Positions 33,282-42,762 of a stretch of 64,000 nucleotides of DNA are shown in pieces. Below the pieces are notes generated by a model that saw nothing but the letters and a program-made list of their open reading frames with translations, did no database searches and was not told where the DNA came from. A program made the translations under genes and the position numbers. The stretch's first letter is position 1. Each line of letters opens with the position of its first letter. This stretch comes from an uncultured Peptoniphilus sp. Lineage in GTDB: Bacteria; Bacillota; Clostridia; Tissierellales; Peptoniphilaceae. The stretch covers positions 124,001 to 188,000 of the forward strand of contig NZ_CALUAA010000001.1 in NCBI RefSeq assembly GCF_943913915.1, read 5' to 3'.

Positions 33282-34349
33282 TTATTGCATGTTTTCAATC
33301 TTTGCCGCTTGATCTGCTGCAGTTAAGGCATCAATCAAGTCTGTTAAATCTCCGTTATTAATATCATCGATGCGGTGGCTCGTGTAGTTGATGCGATGAT
33401 CGGTCACACGTCCTTGAGGATAATTATAGGTGCGGATACGCTCGGAACGATCTCCGGATCCGATTTGAGATTTTTTCTCCTGACTTACGGCATCTTCTTG
33501 TTTTTGACGTTCCAAGTCGTAGAGTTTGGTCTTCAAGATCTTAAAGGCCTTGTCCTTATTTTTAAGCTGACTCTTCTCATCTTGACAGCTTACAACAATG
33601 CCCGTGGGTACGTGGGTTAAACGCACTGCGGAGTCCGTTGTGTTAACCGATTGTCCCCCATTCCCTGAGGAGCGGAATACGTCGACGCGGACATCGTTAG
33701 GATCAATTTCTACTTCAACATCATCGATCTCCGGCATGACGATGACAGTTGCCGTTGAGGTATGTATCCTTCCGGAAGATTCCGTCTCCGGAACCCGTTG
33801 CACGCGATGAACTCCCGATTCATATTTGAGTCTGGAGTAGGCGCCTTTTCCCTGAATTAAAAGAATAGCCTCCTTATATCCGCCGATGCCGTTTTCGTTA
33901 CTGGAAAGGAGCTCCGATTTCCAACCGTTGTTATCTGCATAATGGATATACTGGCGAAGAAGAACTCCGGCAAAAAGAGCGGCTTCATCGCCTCCTGCGC
34001 CACCGCGAACTTCTACGATAACGTTTTTGTCGTCATTTTCATCCTTAGGAATCAATAAGATTTTGAGTTCGTCCTCAATTTTTTCGAGAGATTCCTCGTC
34101 TTTTTTGATTTCTTCCTTTATAAGTTCACGCATTTCGTCGTCGAGTTTTTCATCGAACATGCTTTTATTATCTTTAAGATCTTGGGAGACCTTAACATAA
34201 TCTCTATATTTTTTGACAATGGGCTCGATCTCGGCGTGTTCAATGGCGGTTTTTTGCAAGAGCTTGCTGTCGCTTTGAACCTCGGGATCCATCATCATCT
34301 TATTTAATTCTTTGTAACGATCCTCATAAACTGTTAGATTTTCAAACAT
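33282..34349 (-). CDS. prfA: Peptide chain release factor 1
   Basis: RF1 reads UAA and UAG stop codons and triggers peptide release. The 355-aa protein starts MFENLTVYEDRYKELNKMM and carries the GGQ catalytic loop in RSSGNGGQSVNTTDSAVRL. HRVQRVPETESSGRIHTSTA is the usual flanking block. The ATG at 34349 has GGGAGG 7 nt upstream; an in-frame extension of 38 codons overlaps prmC and has no family match. The upstream gene prmC methylates the GGQ glutamine of this protein. Confidence 0.97.
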   Translation of the reverse strand: MFENLTVYEDRYKELNKMMMDPEVQSDSKLLQKTAIEHAEIEPIVKKYRDYVKVSQDLKDNKSMFDEKLDDEMRELIKEEIKKDEESLEKIEDELKILLIPKDENDDKNVIVEVRGGAGGDEAALFAGVLLRQYIHYADNNGWKSELLSSNENGIGGYKEAILLIQGKGAYSRLKYESGVHRVQRVPETESSGRIHTSTATVIVMPEIDDVEVEIDPNDVRVDVFRSSGNGGQSVNTTDSAVRLTHVPTGIVVSCQDEKSQLKNKDKAFKILKTKLYDLERQKQEDAVSQEKKSQIGSGDRSERIRTYNYPQGRVTDHRINYTSHRIDDINNGDLTDLIDALTAADQAAKIENMQ

Positions 34350-34350
34350 C

Positions 34351-35169
34351 TTACAACCTCCCATATAGTACGCGATCGAGACCGGAAAAATCTCGTCGTA
34401 TGTGTATATCTTTATAATGATGATCTTCCAAAATTTTTTTGACAGCTTCTCCCTGATAAGCACCTATCTCGAATACGAGATGACCATCCGAATTTAAATA
34501 GTGACGGGCTTCTTTTATAATGACCTCGTAGAAATCTAATCCCTCTTCCCCGCCATATAAGGCGAGATGAGGTTCAAAGTCAAAGACACTTCTATCCAGC
34601 TCTTTCATTTCCTTTTCACTGATATAAGGTGGATTGGAGTAGATCACATCAAAGCTTCCCTCTATTTTATCAAATAAGTCCGATTGAATGAATTTTAAAT
34701 TATTAACCTTATGGTAGTCCTTATTAATTGTGGCTACTTCCAATGCATCTTTTGAAATGTCGACAGAAGTGATCTCCCCATCGGGAAATAGTTTAGCTAA
34801 GCTTATGGCAACACAACCGGACCCCGTTCCGATTTCAAGAATCCGCGGCTCCTTTAAGTCCAGTGAGCGAATAAAGTCTATACTATGTTCTGTATCGTAA
34901 CGAGGAATTAACACACGTTCATCGACATAAAATGCTTCGCCCATAAAAAACGCTTTATTAAGAATATAAGGTAGAGGTTTCCCTTTCTCCACCTCTATTA
35001 GCGCGGATTTAAGGAGCGCCGCCTCATCTGTAGTAAGTTCTCGATTACTATAAAGGATAAAGTCTTTTCTCGTAATATTGAAAAGATCTTCCAAAAGATC
35101 GTAGGCCTTTATTTCTTCGCTCGTACCGAATGCTTCCAGGCATAATCGAAAAGCTTCCTTTAATTCCAT
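34351..35169 (-). CDS. prmC: Release factor glutamine methyltransferase PrmC
   Basis: PrmC methylates the Gln of the GGQ motif in RF1 and RF2. The 272-aa protein has an N-terminal helical domain (about 1-85), the SAM-binding motif ILEIGTGSGCVAISLA and the catalytic NPPY in YSNPPYISEKEM. It is directly upstream of prfA, the classical pair, and its start overlaps the yqhQ stop by about 10 nt. Confidence 0.96.
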   Translation of the reverse strand: MELKEAFRLCLEAFGTSEEIKAYDLLEDLFNITRKDFILYSNRELTTDEAALLKSALIEVEKGKPLPYILNKAFFMGEAFYVDERVLIPRYDTEHSIDFIRSLDLKEPRILEIGTGSGCVAISLAKLFPDGEITSVDISKDALEVATINKDYHKVNNLKFIQSDLFDKIEGSFDVIYSNPPYISEKEMKELDRSVFDFEPHLALYGGEEGLDFYEVIIKEARHYLNSDGHLVFEIGAYQGEAVKKILEDHHYKDIHIRRDFSGLDRVLYGRL

Positions 35170-36083
35170 GTGTCGTCTTCTCCCGCCTCAGGAAGAACGG
35201 CCTTTAAAGAGGCAATTCCCACTTCCATCTGTTCTTCATTAGGCTCTCTTACTGTAAAATACTTTTGAATCATAAGGCCCGGATAGCGCAAAATCATAGT
35301 GAGTCGATTGTCGTATTTTCCGATCAAACGGTTCACCTCAAATCCGATTCCCGCGATAACGGGAAACATTAAAAGACGAACAACGATGCGCCCCAAAAGG
35401 GACGGCCATCCAAAGAAGGAAAGGACGACGACGGATATGACGAGCACCATAAAGAGAAAACTTGTGCCACAACGAGGATGGAGTCGTGAATATTTTCGTA
35501 CTTCATCAACGGTGAGGGGTGCCCCGGCCTCGTAACAGGCGATGGATTTATGTTCAGCACCGTGGTATTGGAATACTCTTGCGATGTCTTTTTGTTTAGA
35601 AATAAGCGCCAAATATAGAAAGAAAATAAAAATACGAAAAATTCCTTCAACAAAGTTTAAAAGAATATGATTTTCAATTTTGCTCTGGAAAAATGTCGCC
35701 ATCAAATTTGGCAAAATCATAAAAAAGAGAACGGCCGATAGTAACGAGATAATAACCGAAAGGATTTCCTCCATTTTTTGATGATGCTCCGGAAAGTGTT
35801 TTTCTAGAAAACCCATCTCATCTTCATCCTCTTCCCAAAATGATGCGGAGTAGATGATAGCGTCCACGCCGACAAGCATAGCTTCAATCAGTTTAACCGC
35901 ACCTCTTAAAATCGGAATATTTAAAAAAGGAACTCGCTCTAAAATACTGTTGTTTTTCTCGATACGCATGGCGATATCTCCGCTCGGCTTTCGTACGGCA
36001 TAAGCCGTCTTCGAAGGTCCTTTCATCATGACACCCTCGATGAGCGCCTGCCCGCCAATGGTGGTCTTAAAGGATTGTTTCAT
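35160..36083 (-). CDS. yqhQ: YqhQ-like DUF1385 membrane protein
   Basis: The 307-aa protein starts KTTIGGQALIEGVMMKGPSKTAYAVRKP, the DUF1385 signature. It has about four or five hydrophobic segments (two near 110-175, two or three near 215-265) and the conserved polar stretch YHGAEHKSIACYEAGAPLT followed by SRLHPRCGTSF, which suggests metal-binding His/Cys residues. The molecular role is not established. It commonly sits between rpmE and prmC-prfA in Bacillota, as here. Confidence 0.88.
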   Translation of the reverse strand: MKQSFKTTIGGQALIEGVMMKGPSKTAYAVRKPSGDIAMRIEKNNSILERVPFLNIPILRGAVKLIEAMLVGVDAIIYSASFWEEDEDEMGFLEKHFPEHHQKMEEILSVIISLLSAVLFFMILPNLMATFFQSKIENHILLNFVEGIFRIFIFFLYLALISKQKDIARVFQYHGAEHKSIACYEAGAPLTVDEVRKYSRLHPRCGTSFLFMVLVISVVVLSFFGWPSLLGRIVVRLLMFPVIAGIGFEVNRLIGKYDNRLTMILRYPGLMIQKYFTVREPNEEQMEVGIASLKAVLPEAGEDDTWN

Positions 36084-36103
36084 ATACTAAAGATACTCCT
36101 TAT

Positions 36104-36128
36104 AAAAAAAGGTCCGCTTTCACGGACC
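36104..36128 (-). terminator. Intrinsic terminator after rpmE
   Basis: GGTCCG (36111-36116) pairs with CGGACC (36123-36128); on the minus strand a seven-T run (36104-36110) follows. yqhQ starts only 21 nt further on with no clear promoter, suggesting read-through. Confidence 0.85.
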
Positions 36129-36133
36129 ATTCT

Positions 36134-36331
36134 TTATCTCTTATATTTTTTGTTGAATTTATCAATACGTCCGCCTGTATCCGTAAACTTTTGGCGTCCT
36201 GTGAAGAAAGGATGACATTCGGAACAAACTTCCACTTTTAAATCCTCTTTTACAGAGCCCGTCTTGAAGGTGTTGCCGCAAGCGCAGGTTACAGTTGCTT
36301 CTTTATATTCGGGATGGATACCTTTTTTCAT
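36134..36331 (-). CDS. rpmE: 50S ribosomal protein L31 (zinc-binding, C+ type)
   Basis: The 65-aa L31 has the four zinc cysteines of the C+ form (TCACGNTF and VCSECHPFFTG), then GRQKFTDTGGRIDKFNKKY. The ATG at 36331 lies 9-10 nt after AAAGGAG; a longer in-frame start at 36361 precedes that ribosome site. It has its own near-consensus promoter and terminator. Cysteine-bearing L31 is the form used under zinc sufficiency. Confidence 0.96.
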   Translation of the reverse strand: MKKGIHPEYKEATVTCACGNTFKTGSVKEDLKVEVCSECHPFFTGRQKFTDTGGRIDKFNKKYKR

Positions 36332-36380
36332 CTGTCCACACTCCTTTCTGTAGATTTTCATTTAATTTACTAACTAACTA

Positions 36381-36409
36381 AGGATAACATAATCATTCCC
36401 GGCTGTCAA
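36381..36409 (-). promoter_or_regulatory. Promoter of rpmE
   Basis: On the minus strand: -35 TTGACA (36404-36409), 17-bp spacer, -10 TATCCT (36381-36386) with a TGT extension. It begins directly after the glpX stop codon. A short GTTAGTTAGTTA repeat lies at the start of the leader. Confidence 0.75.
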
Positions 36410-37378
36410 TTACTTTGCGTATTCCGGTTTATGATTTAAATCATGAACACTGTCAATGAATCGCACGGTTCGGGAGGGCATTCTCAAGACAAGGGACTGA
36501 GTTGTCGCCTTATTCCCTTTCATAAAGTGAACACCTTTTAACAGATCACCGTTCGAAACACCGGTAGCGGAAAAAATGACATCATCGCCTCTAACCAAGT
36601 CGTCGATCGTATAGATCTTCCCTTCTTCCGCAGGACTTTTTTCAATACGGGAAAGCTGTGCATCATCATAGTGGACGAGACGGCCTTGGAAATCGCCTCC
36701 AAGACATTTTAAAGCTGCTGCCGCTACAACACCTTCCGGTGCGCCGCCGACGCCCATAATTAAATCGATGCCGCTTTCGTCAAAACAGGTGTAGATAGCC
36801 GTTACAATATCACCGTCGCTGATCTTACGAATACGAGCGCCGGTTTTACGAATTTCTTGAATGAGATCGTCATGTCGCGGGCGATCTAATACGGAGACGG
36901 TAATGTCTTCAGGGGATTTCCCGACAGCTTCAGAAACTCGTTTAATATTATTCTCTACGGAGTCGTCTAATTGAATCTGGCCTCTAGCAGCAGGACCGCA
37001 GGCGATTTTTTTCATATAGACATCGGGAGCGTGAAGAAGACATCCTTCCGGGGCTACCGCCACAACTGCGATGGCATTGTTCATCCCATTACTGATAGCA
37101 GTGGTTCCGTCGATGGGATCGACGGCAATATCCACAGCTACATCATCATTTTGACGAGTACCGATTTCTTCTCCGATATATAGCATAGGTGCTTCATCGA
37201 TTTCACCTTCACCGATAACGACCGTTCCGTTAATGTGTACGGTATCGAACATGCGGCGCATGGCATCGACTGCAGCGCCGTCAGCTGCATTCTTATCCCC
37301 TTTTCCGAGGAATTTCGCGCCGGAAAGAGCCGCCGCTTCCGTAACACGTGCAATATTCAGACTTAGATCTCTATCCAT
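36410..37378 (-). CDS. glpX: Fructose-1,6-bisphosphatase, class II (GlpX)
   Basis: GlpX hydrolyses fructose-1,6-bisphosphate to fructose-6-phosphate in gluconeogenesis. The 322-aa protein has the metal/phosphate motif VDPIDGTTAIS, GEGEIDEAPMLYIGE and MGVGGAPEGVVAAAALKCLGG. The ATG at 37378 follows GAGGAG by 5 nt and overlaps the transaldolase stop. Together with fba and tal upstream it forms a compact sugar-phosphate module. Confidence 0.95.
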   Translation of the reverse strand: MDRDLSLNIARVTEAAALSGAKFLGKGDKNAADGAAVDAMRRMFDTVHINGTVVIGEGEIDEAPMLYIGEEIGTRQNDDVAVDIAVDPIDGTTAISNGMNNAIAVVAVAPEGCLLHAPDVYMKKIACGPAARGQIQLDDSVENNIKRVSEAVGKSPEDITVSVLDRPRHDDLIQEIRKTGARIRKISDGDIVTAIYTCFDESGIDLIMGVGGAPEGVVAAAALKCLGGDFQGRLVHYDDAQLSRIEKSPAEEGKIYTIDDLVRGDDVIFSATGVSNGDLLKGVHFMKGNKATTQSLVLRMPSRTVRFIDSVHDLNHKPEYAK

Positions 37379-38021
37379 TGACTCTCCTCGTTCCTTCGAA
37401 ATCCTTATTGAACTGATCAATTCCCTTATCTGTTAAGGGGTGATTCATCATTTGCTTAAACACCTTATAAGGTACGGTAGCAATATGAGCTCCGGCCATG
37501 GCCGCCTGCTGCACATGCAAGGGATGGCGAATACTCGCGGCAATAATTTCACTATCGTAAAAAACGATAATTTCCGCCAGAGATTTAATTAAATCCATAC
37601 CGTCGTTTCCAATATCGTCTAAACGGCCGATGAAAGGACTAATATAGCTGGCTCCTGCTTGTAATGCAAGTAAAGCCTGATTGACTGAAAAAATTAGCGT
37701 GCAGTTGGTAGGAATCCCTTCCCCTTCCAGGGCATGAATTGCTTTTAGACCTTCTATGGTCATGGGGATCTTCACGACAACATTCTCATGAATGGCGTGT
37801 AGTGCTTTTCCTTCGCGAATCATGCCCTCCGAATCTTCCGATGTTACTTCGGCGCTGATAGGACCGTCGACGATGGAGGTAATCTCTTCAATTACCTCTT
37901 CGAATACCACATCCTTTTCTTTGGCAATAAGGCTGGGATTGGTGGTGACGCCGGAAAGAACGCCCCATGATTCGATTTCTTTTATTTCACTTATATTAGC
38001 TGTATCGATAAAAAACTTCAT
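37371..38021 (-). CDS. tal: Transaldolase, small (TalC/FSA-like) type
   Basis: This ~216-aa protein belongs to the short transaldolase family, which transfers dihydroxyacetone units or cleaves fructose-6-phosphate. Motifs: FFIDTANISEIKEI, GVTTNPSLIAKE, VVVKIPMT with the Schiff-base lysine, and SPFIGRLDDIG. The ATG overlaps the fba stop (TAATG), so translation is coupled. A TTG three codons earlier is possible. True transaldolase versus F6P aldolase activity cannot be told from the sequence. Confidence 0.92.
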   Translation of the reverse strand: MKFFIDTANISEIKEIESWGVLSGVTTNPSLIAKEKDVVFEEVIEEITSIVDGPISAEVTSEDSEGMIREGKALHAIHENVVVKIPMTIEGLKAIHALEGEGIPTNCTLIFSVNQALLALQAGASYISPFIGRLDDIGNDGMDLIKSLAEIIVFYDSEIIAASIRHPLHVQQAAMAGAHIATVPYKVFKQMMNHPLTDKGIDQFNKDFEGTRRVNG

Positions 38022-38878
38022 TATTTCCAAGCCTTACCGTCACTACCGAATACTTTGATTTTTTCTTTAACAGTATCGGCCATACGAGCACGTGCAGGCT
38101 TTAGAATTTTTCTAGGATCGATTTCTTCGGGATTAGATTCAACAAATTCCTTTACTGCACCTGCAAAGCTTGCGCGAATGTCGGTGTCGATATTAATCTT
38201 ACGAATGCCCGCCTTCACGGCATTTTCCAAGGTATCATAGGGTACACCGCTGGATCCGTGAAGGACAAGGGGAACCGCTACCGCGCGGTCAATTTCTTTA
38301 ATACGCTCGATATCGACTTTAGGCTCGCCTTTGTAAACACCGTGTGCCGTACCGACGGCAATAGCCAGGGAATCTACGCCGGTTTCTTCGACAAAAATAC
38401 GAGCTTCTTCAGGATCGGTATAGGTGGCTTCCGCTTCAGAAACGACGATCTGATCTTCCGTACCGCCGATTTTCCCGAGTTCCGCTTCAACCGATACGCC
38501 TACAGAATGGGCAATACGTACGATTTCTTTTGTAAGACGAATATTTTCTTCCAATTCATGTTTGGAAGCATCGATCATAACCGAAGTAAATCCGTTGCGG
38601 ATGCATTTCATGATTTCTTCGAAATCCGTACCGTGATCCAGGTGTAAGGTCATAGGAACATCGACGAGTTCCGCAGTTGTCTTAACGAGTGAAGTAATAT
38701 ATTCAACGCCTGCATATTTAATAGCTCCTTGAGAAGCTTGTAAAATAACCGGCGCTTTTAAATCGCCTGCAGCCTCTGCAATAGCTTGGATAATTTCCAT
38801 ATTATTAACATTAAATGCCCCGACGGCGTAACCGTTTTGATCGGCATGTTCAAGAATTTGTTTACCAGTAACTAGCAT
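38021..38878 (-). CDS. fba: Fructose-bisphosphate aldolase, class II
   Basis: This is a zinc-dependent aldolase interconverting fructose-1,6-bisphosphate with dihydroxyacetone phosphate and glyceraldehyde-3-phosphate. The 285-aa chain shows the zinc histidines in LHLDHGTDFEE, GTAHGVYKGEPKVD and VLHGSSGVP, and NIDTDIRASF near the C-terminus. The ATG at 38878 follows AAAGGAC by 7 nt. It is preceded in the same transcript by ispF. Confidence 0.95.
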   Translation of the reverse strand: MLVTGKQILEHADQNGYAVGAFNVNNMEIIQAIAEAAGDLKAPVILQASQGAIKYAGVEYITSLVKTTAELVDVPMTLHLDHGTDFEEIMKCIRNGFTSVMIDASKHELEENIRLTKEIVRIAHSVGVSVEAELGKIGGTEDQIVVSEAEATYTDPEEARIFVEETGVDSLAIAVGTAHGVYKGEPKVDIERIKEIDRAVAVPLVLHGSSGVPYDTLENAVKAGIRKINIDTDIRASFAGAVKEFVESNPEEIDPRKILKPARARMADTVKEKIKVFGSDGKAWK

Positions 38879-38893
38879 AGTCAAGTCCTTTCT

Positions 38894-39370
38894 CTAATCT
38901 ATTGGTTCTAAAAGTACGACGGCCATGGCCGTCATGCCCTCTTTTCTTCCTTCATACCCCATTTTTTCAGAAGTTGTCGCTTTAACTGAAATATCCTCAA
39001 TAGGTTTTCCACATACATTCGCAATATTTTTTCGCATATCATCGATGTAGGGGGCGAGTTTCGGAGACTGGGCGATGATCGTACTGTCTATATTTCCCAC
39101 ACGGTAGCCTTTTTCCTCGATAAGATCAATGACCTCTTCCATCATCTTTAAACTCGACGCATCTTTAAAGGCCGGATCCGTATCGGGAAATAATTTACCG
39201 ATATCACCGAGAGCTAAAGCTCCCAAGATAGCATCTTCTATGGCATGGACAAGTACATCAGCATCAGAATGGCCTAAAAGACCTTTCTCATGAGAAATCT
39301 TAACGCCTCCTAAAATCAGCTCACGCCCCTCTACAAGTGCATGAACATCATAACCTATACCTATTTTCAT
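38894..39370 (-). CDS. ispF: 2-C-methyl-D-erythritol 2,4-cyclodiphosphate synthase
   Basis: IspF makes the cyclic diphosphate intermediate of the MEP isoprenoid pathway. The 158-aa protein has the metal ligands in GIGYDVHAL (Asp8, His10) and LGHSDADVLVHA, plus DIGKLFPDTDP and the C-terminal SVKATTSEKMGYEGRKEG. It overlaps ispD by 4 nt. Products feed undecaprenyl phosphate for the wall genes in this operon. Confidence 0.97.
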   Translation of the reverse strand: MKIGIGYDVHALVEGRELILGGVKISHEKGLLGHSDADVLVHAIEDAILGALALGDIGKLFPDTDPAFKDASSLKMMEEVIDLIEEKGYRVGNIDSTIIAQSPKLAPYIDDMRKNIANVCGKPIEDISVKATTSEKMGYEGRKEGMTAMAVVLLEPID

Positions 39371-40068
39371 TCTTCCATCCTATCTGTGTAAATTGCATCT
39401 GCAAAGATTAGATCCTCCGGCGTGGTAATCTTAATATTTTTGTACGACCCTCGTATAAGACGTATCTTCTTTCCTGTCTTTTCCACAAGAGAACAATCAT
39501 CCGTTCCGTAGTACCCTTCTTCATAGGCCTGCTTATAGGCTTGGATCAAAATATCCTTGTGAAAGCCTTGGGGCGTCTGTATAGCGTAAAGTTTCGACCG
39601 ATCGGGGGTAAACCGCGCCCAGTCGCCGTCTTCGCTTACCTTTACCGTATCTTTCATCGGCGTCATAAGGCAACAAGCTCCCGATGAACGGGCACCATCG
39701 ATGACCGCTGAAATTTCTCGTGCCGTAACAAAAGGTCTGGCCCCGTCGTGGGTTAAGATAATGCCATCGAAATCCTTCAAACAGCGCAGACCTTCCCAAA
39801 TACTGTCTTGCCTTTCATCTCCCCCGAGGACGATTGAAACTTCGTGATGAAGCTCCATTGCATCCAAAATATCTCGCATCATCTCCTCCTCTCCGGAACG
39901 AATGAGAAGAATCATTTTATCAATGACATCGATTGCGTCAAAGACTTCAATAGTATGTCGAATCATAGGTTTCCCGTGAATCGGCAGGTATTGCTTATTC
40001 TGACTGAGACGCATGCGCTTCCCCATGCCGGCGGCGGCAATTAAGACACAGACTTTTTGATTACTCAT
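39367..40068 (-). CDS. ispD: 2-C-methyl-D-erythritol 4-phosphate cytidylyltransferase
   Basis: IspD transfers CMP from CTP to MEP. The 233-aa chain starts MSNQKVCVLIAAAGMGKRM with the nucleotide-binding loop, then NKQYLPIHGKPMI, LTHDGARPFV and YAIQTPQGFH. The ATG at 40068 overlaps the end of the PBP gene; a longer in-frame start inside that gene has no family support. Confidence 0.95.
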   Translation of the reverse strand: MSNQKVCVLIAAAGMGKRMRLSQNKQYLPIHGKPMIRHTIEVFDAIDVIDKMILLIRSGEEEMMRDILDAMELHHEVSIVLGGDERQDSIWEGLRCLKDFDGIILTHDGARPFVTAREISAVIDGARSSGACCLMTPMKDTVKVSEDGDWARFTPDRSKLYAIQTPQGFHKDILIQAYKQAYEEGYYGTDDCSLVEKTGKKIRLIRGSYKNIKITTPEDLIFADAIYTDRMEE

Positions 40069-41509
40069 CCCCCGACTCCTTTTCCAAAGTTTGAGAAAAG
40101 TCGATATTATTGAGGGCATAGGCTATAATGTCCCGCGCCATGGGTGCCGCAATACTACCGCCTGAACGGCCGGCCTGTTCGACGATCACAGAAACTGCTA
40201 CCTGAGGATCATTGGCAGGTGCGTAGCCTATGAACCATGCATGATTTTCACCTGAGGCGTTTTCTGCAGACCCTGTCTTCCCTGCAACTTTTGTACGTCG
40301 CATGGCAGCACGTTTGCCTGTGCCGTTTTCTACAACAGAGATCATATATTCGTTAAGTGTTTTCGCAGTTTCCTCACCGATGGACTCCTGTAGCACTTTG
40401 GCATTGTGTTTTCGAATACTCTTACCTTTGGGATCTTCCACTTCTCTTACAAGAATAGGCTCCATCATTTTACCGTCATTGGCAACGGCACTCGCCACCA
40501 TGGCCATGTGAAGAGGTGTTACCAAGACATCACCTTGACCGATGGCAGAAGCCGCCAAAGTCGTCTTCGGAATATTCTTTTTATAATCAAATACGGAAGG
40601 TGATACCGGAAGGTCGAAAGGAATTTTTTTATTAAAGTAGAATTGATCAGCTGTCGATCCTAATTTTTCCTTGCCGAGCGCCGCCCCTTTAGAGACGAAG
40701 TAGGTATTAACGGAATGGGTCATTGCATCTTTTAGATCTACATTTCCGTAAACGGCGCCTTCCGCATTTTTAAAGTCTCTACCGTCGATGGTTTGAATAC
40801 CTTCATCGTCGTAATTTTGATTCAAATCCCCGTTCAATATAGACGCCGCTGTAATCACTTTGAAAGTGGAGCCGGGTGGATATCTACCGTTTATGGAGCG
40901 GTTCAAAAGGGCCCCCGCTTTATTCTTTTGCAAAGAATTCCAGTCTTCCGCCACGGACGTGGCGTTGAAGTCCGGTAAAGAAGCCATAGCGTATACTTCA
41001 CCGGTCTTCGGATTCATTACGACAATACTCCCTCGCTCGGCATTTTCTTCCAAGATTTCTCGTGCCTTGGATTGCACTTGAGTATCTATCGTCAAAATAA
41101 GAGAATTCCCATCTTGTTTTTTATTGCTGAGCCAGTTCGATATCAATACGATGGCCCGATTACTGTTTCTATTCAGTAGATCGTCATTGCGGCTTGCCTC
41201 GAGACCGCTCTTTCCAAGGGATGGATGAGAATATCCGATAATATGAGAGTACAAAATAGGATAGCTGTACTCCCTATGGTAATGCCCGGGCTCGCCTTTG
41301 GAAGTAGCAAGAAGCTCACCATTGCGGTCATATATATCTCCTCTTTTAATTTGAGCTTCTTCAATATAGCCTCGTCGATTGGAGGGATGATTGCGCACGG
41401 TATCCGCTTCAAAGATATAAAAATAGCTCAGATAGATAATGGCACCTAAGAAAAGGGCAATTAAGCCTGCCATAAGGATGACGATTCGCTTAAGCTCTGA
41501 TTTGTTCAT
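40061..41509 (-). CDS. Class B penicillin-binding protein (peptidoglycan transpeptidase, PbpA-like)
   Basis: The 482-aa protein has one N-terminal membrane helix (about 8-30), a short linker/dimerisation part, and a transpeptidase domain. The active-site motifs are STFK (about 213-216), SVN (about 264-266) and KTG (about 411-413). It lacks the long N-terminal pedestal of many class B PBPs, resembling the compact PbpA of Actinobacteria and clostridia. It overlaps the FtsW/RodA gene upstream by 20 nt, forming a SEDS-PBP pair for wall synthesis in elongation or division. Confidence 0.92.
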   Translation of the reverse strand: MNKSELKRIVILMAGLIALFLGAIIYLSYFYIFEADTVRNHPSNRRGYIEEAQIKRGDIYDRNGELLATSKGEPGHYHREYSYPILYSHIIGYSHPSLGKSGLEASRNDDLLNRNSNRAIVLISNWLSNKKQDGNSLILTIDTQVQSKAREILEENAERGSIVVMNPKTGEVYAMASLPDFNATSVAEDWNSLQKNKAGALLNRSINGRYPPGSTFKVITAASILNGDLNQNYDDEGIQTIDGRDFKNAEGAVYGNVDLKDAMTHSVNTYFVSKGAALGKEKLGSTADQFYFNKKIPFDLPVSPSVFDYKKNIPKTTLAASAIGQGDVLVTPLHMAMVASAVANDGKMMEPILVREVEDPKGKSIRKHNAKVLQESIGEETAKTLNEYMISVVENGTGKRAAMRRTKVAGKTGSAENASGENHAWFIGYAPANDPQVAVSVIVEQAGRSGGSIAAPMARDIIAYALNNIDFSQTLEKESGDE

Positions 41510-42755
41510 CGTTCACCTCATGCTTTCCGTCTCGTTCATATTTCCAAGATAAATCCTCGGAGGCTACCTGTAAAATGCCAAGGGCGATAAAACTCGATAG
41601 AATTGAACTCCCTCCGTAGGACATAAAGGGCAATGTGATACCCGTCATAGGAATAAATTTTGTTACACCGCCGATATTCAAAAAGGCTTGGATCGAAATC
41701 ATAACAGTCGCAGATATTGCGAGAATTCTATAAAACTTATATTCCTGCTCCAACGCAATTTTAATCCCTCTATAAATCAGAAGAATGTAAAGGAGAATAA
41801 TCGCAAAACCGGCAAAAAGACCCATTTCTTCACAGATAACGGGGAAAATAAAGTCCGATTCCGACACAGGAATAAGTTCCGGATGACCGAATCCTATACC
41901 GGCACCGAAAAATCCTCCTTCTGCAATGGCAAATAAGGATTGGACGATCTGCCGACCTGCATTATACACATCATTCCAAGGATTCATCCATATATCGAAA
42001 CGTGTACGTACGTGAGTAAACAAAAAATATCCGGCGACAGCGCCTAAAACCAAAAGAGCGACATTAATAACTTTCGCCTTGACATCGGGGTCGTAAACAA
42101 ACTGAACCGACATATACATTGCCATAAACATGACGGCCGTTCCCAAATCGCGCTGAATAAACAACAGGAGAACAAAAAAGTAAATAATAGCCATAATAAT
42201 ATAGCTGGCATAAGGATACTTCTTGTACTTATCATAATTAGTATAAAAACTTCCCAGTATAAACATCAGCAAAATTTTTATAAATTCCGTAGGCTGAAAG
42301 ACAACGAATCTGAGGCTAAGCCAGTTTCTGGAGCCACCTACAGTTTTTCCGAAAATAAGAGTGGATAAAAAAAGTAATACACTCACAATCAGTGCCAATG
42401 AACCGTAGCGCTCTAAATTAGGAAATACTCTTACCACAAAGTAAGTCGCATAGAAAAGTAAAACCCCTATAAAGGCCCACTGAAGCTGTTTTATGCCGGT
42501 TTCCGGCTTAATTCTGAAGATCGTCACTACGCCTATTGTAAGGAGAAGCGATATGATGAGAAATATATAATTATCCCCCGTCGTAATCTTTCCCAGAATG
42601 AAATTAGAAATATAGATGACAAAAACAAGACCGCCGGTTAAAAATAACAGCTGGCGGTCAAGGTCTCCTTCATAAGTATAGAAAACTAAAAGGATAGCCA
42701 ATATTTCAAAGATCAAGAGAATATCACGAGGTCGTCTTAATAACTTATTGATCAC
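41490..42755 (-). CDS. FtsW/RodA/SpoVE (SEDS) peptidoglycan polymerase
   Basis: This 421-aa integral membrane protein has about ten hydrophobic helices and the SEDS signatures GGSRNWLSLRFVVFQPTEFIKI, QRDLGTAVMF, GAGIGFGHPELIPVSESDFIF and the C-terminal MTGITLPFMSYGGSSILSSF. SEDS proteins polymerise glycan strands with a class B PBP partner, which is the next gene. The start is GTG at 42755 after AGGTGG. FtsW and RodA cannot be separated on sequence alone. Confidence 0.93.
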   Translation of the reverse strand: MINKLLRRPRDILLIFEILAILLVFYTYEGDLDRQLLFLTGGLVFVIYISNFILGKITTGDNYIFLIISLLLTIGVVTIFRIKPETGIKQLQWAFIGVLLFYATYFVVRVFPNLERYGSLALIVSVLLFLSTLIFGKTVGGSRNWLSLRFVVFQPTEFIKILLMFILGSFYTNYDKYKKYPYASYIIMAIIYFFVLLLFIQRDLGTAVMFMAMYMSVQFVYDPDVKAKVINVALLVLGAVAGYFLFTHVRTRFDIWMNPWNDVYNAGRQIVQSLFAIAEGGFFGAGIGFGHPELIPVSESDFIFPVICEEMGLFAGFAIILLYILLIYRGIKIALEQEYKFYRILAISATVMISIQAFLNIGGVTKFIPMTGITLPFMSYGGSSILSSFIALGILQVASEDLSWKYERDGKHEVNDEQIRA

Positions 42756-42762
42756 TGTCCAC

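Noticed and set aside
34350..34463. N-terminal extension of RF1 by 38 residues
   Set aside because: It overlaps prmC, reads as a random hydrophobic sequence, and the ATG at 34349 has a good ribosome site and the family N-terminus.
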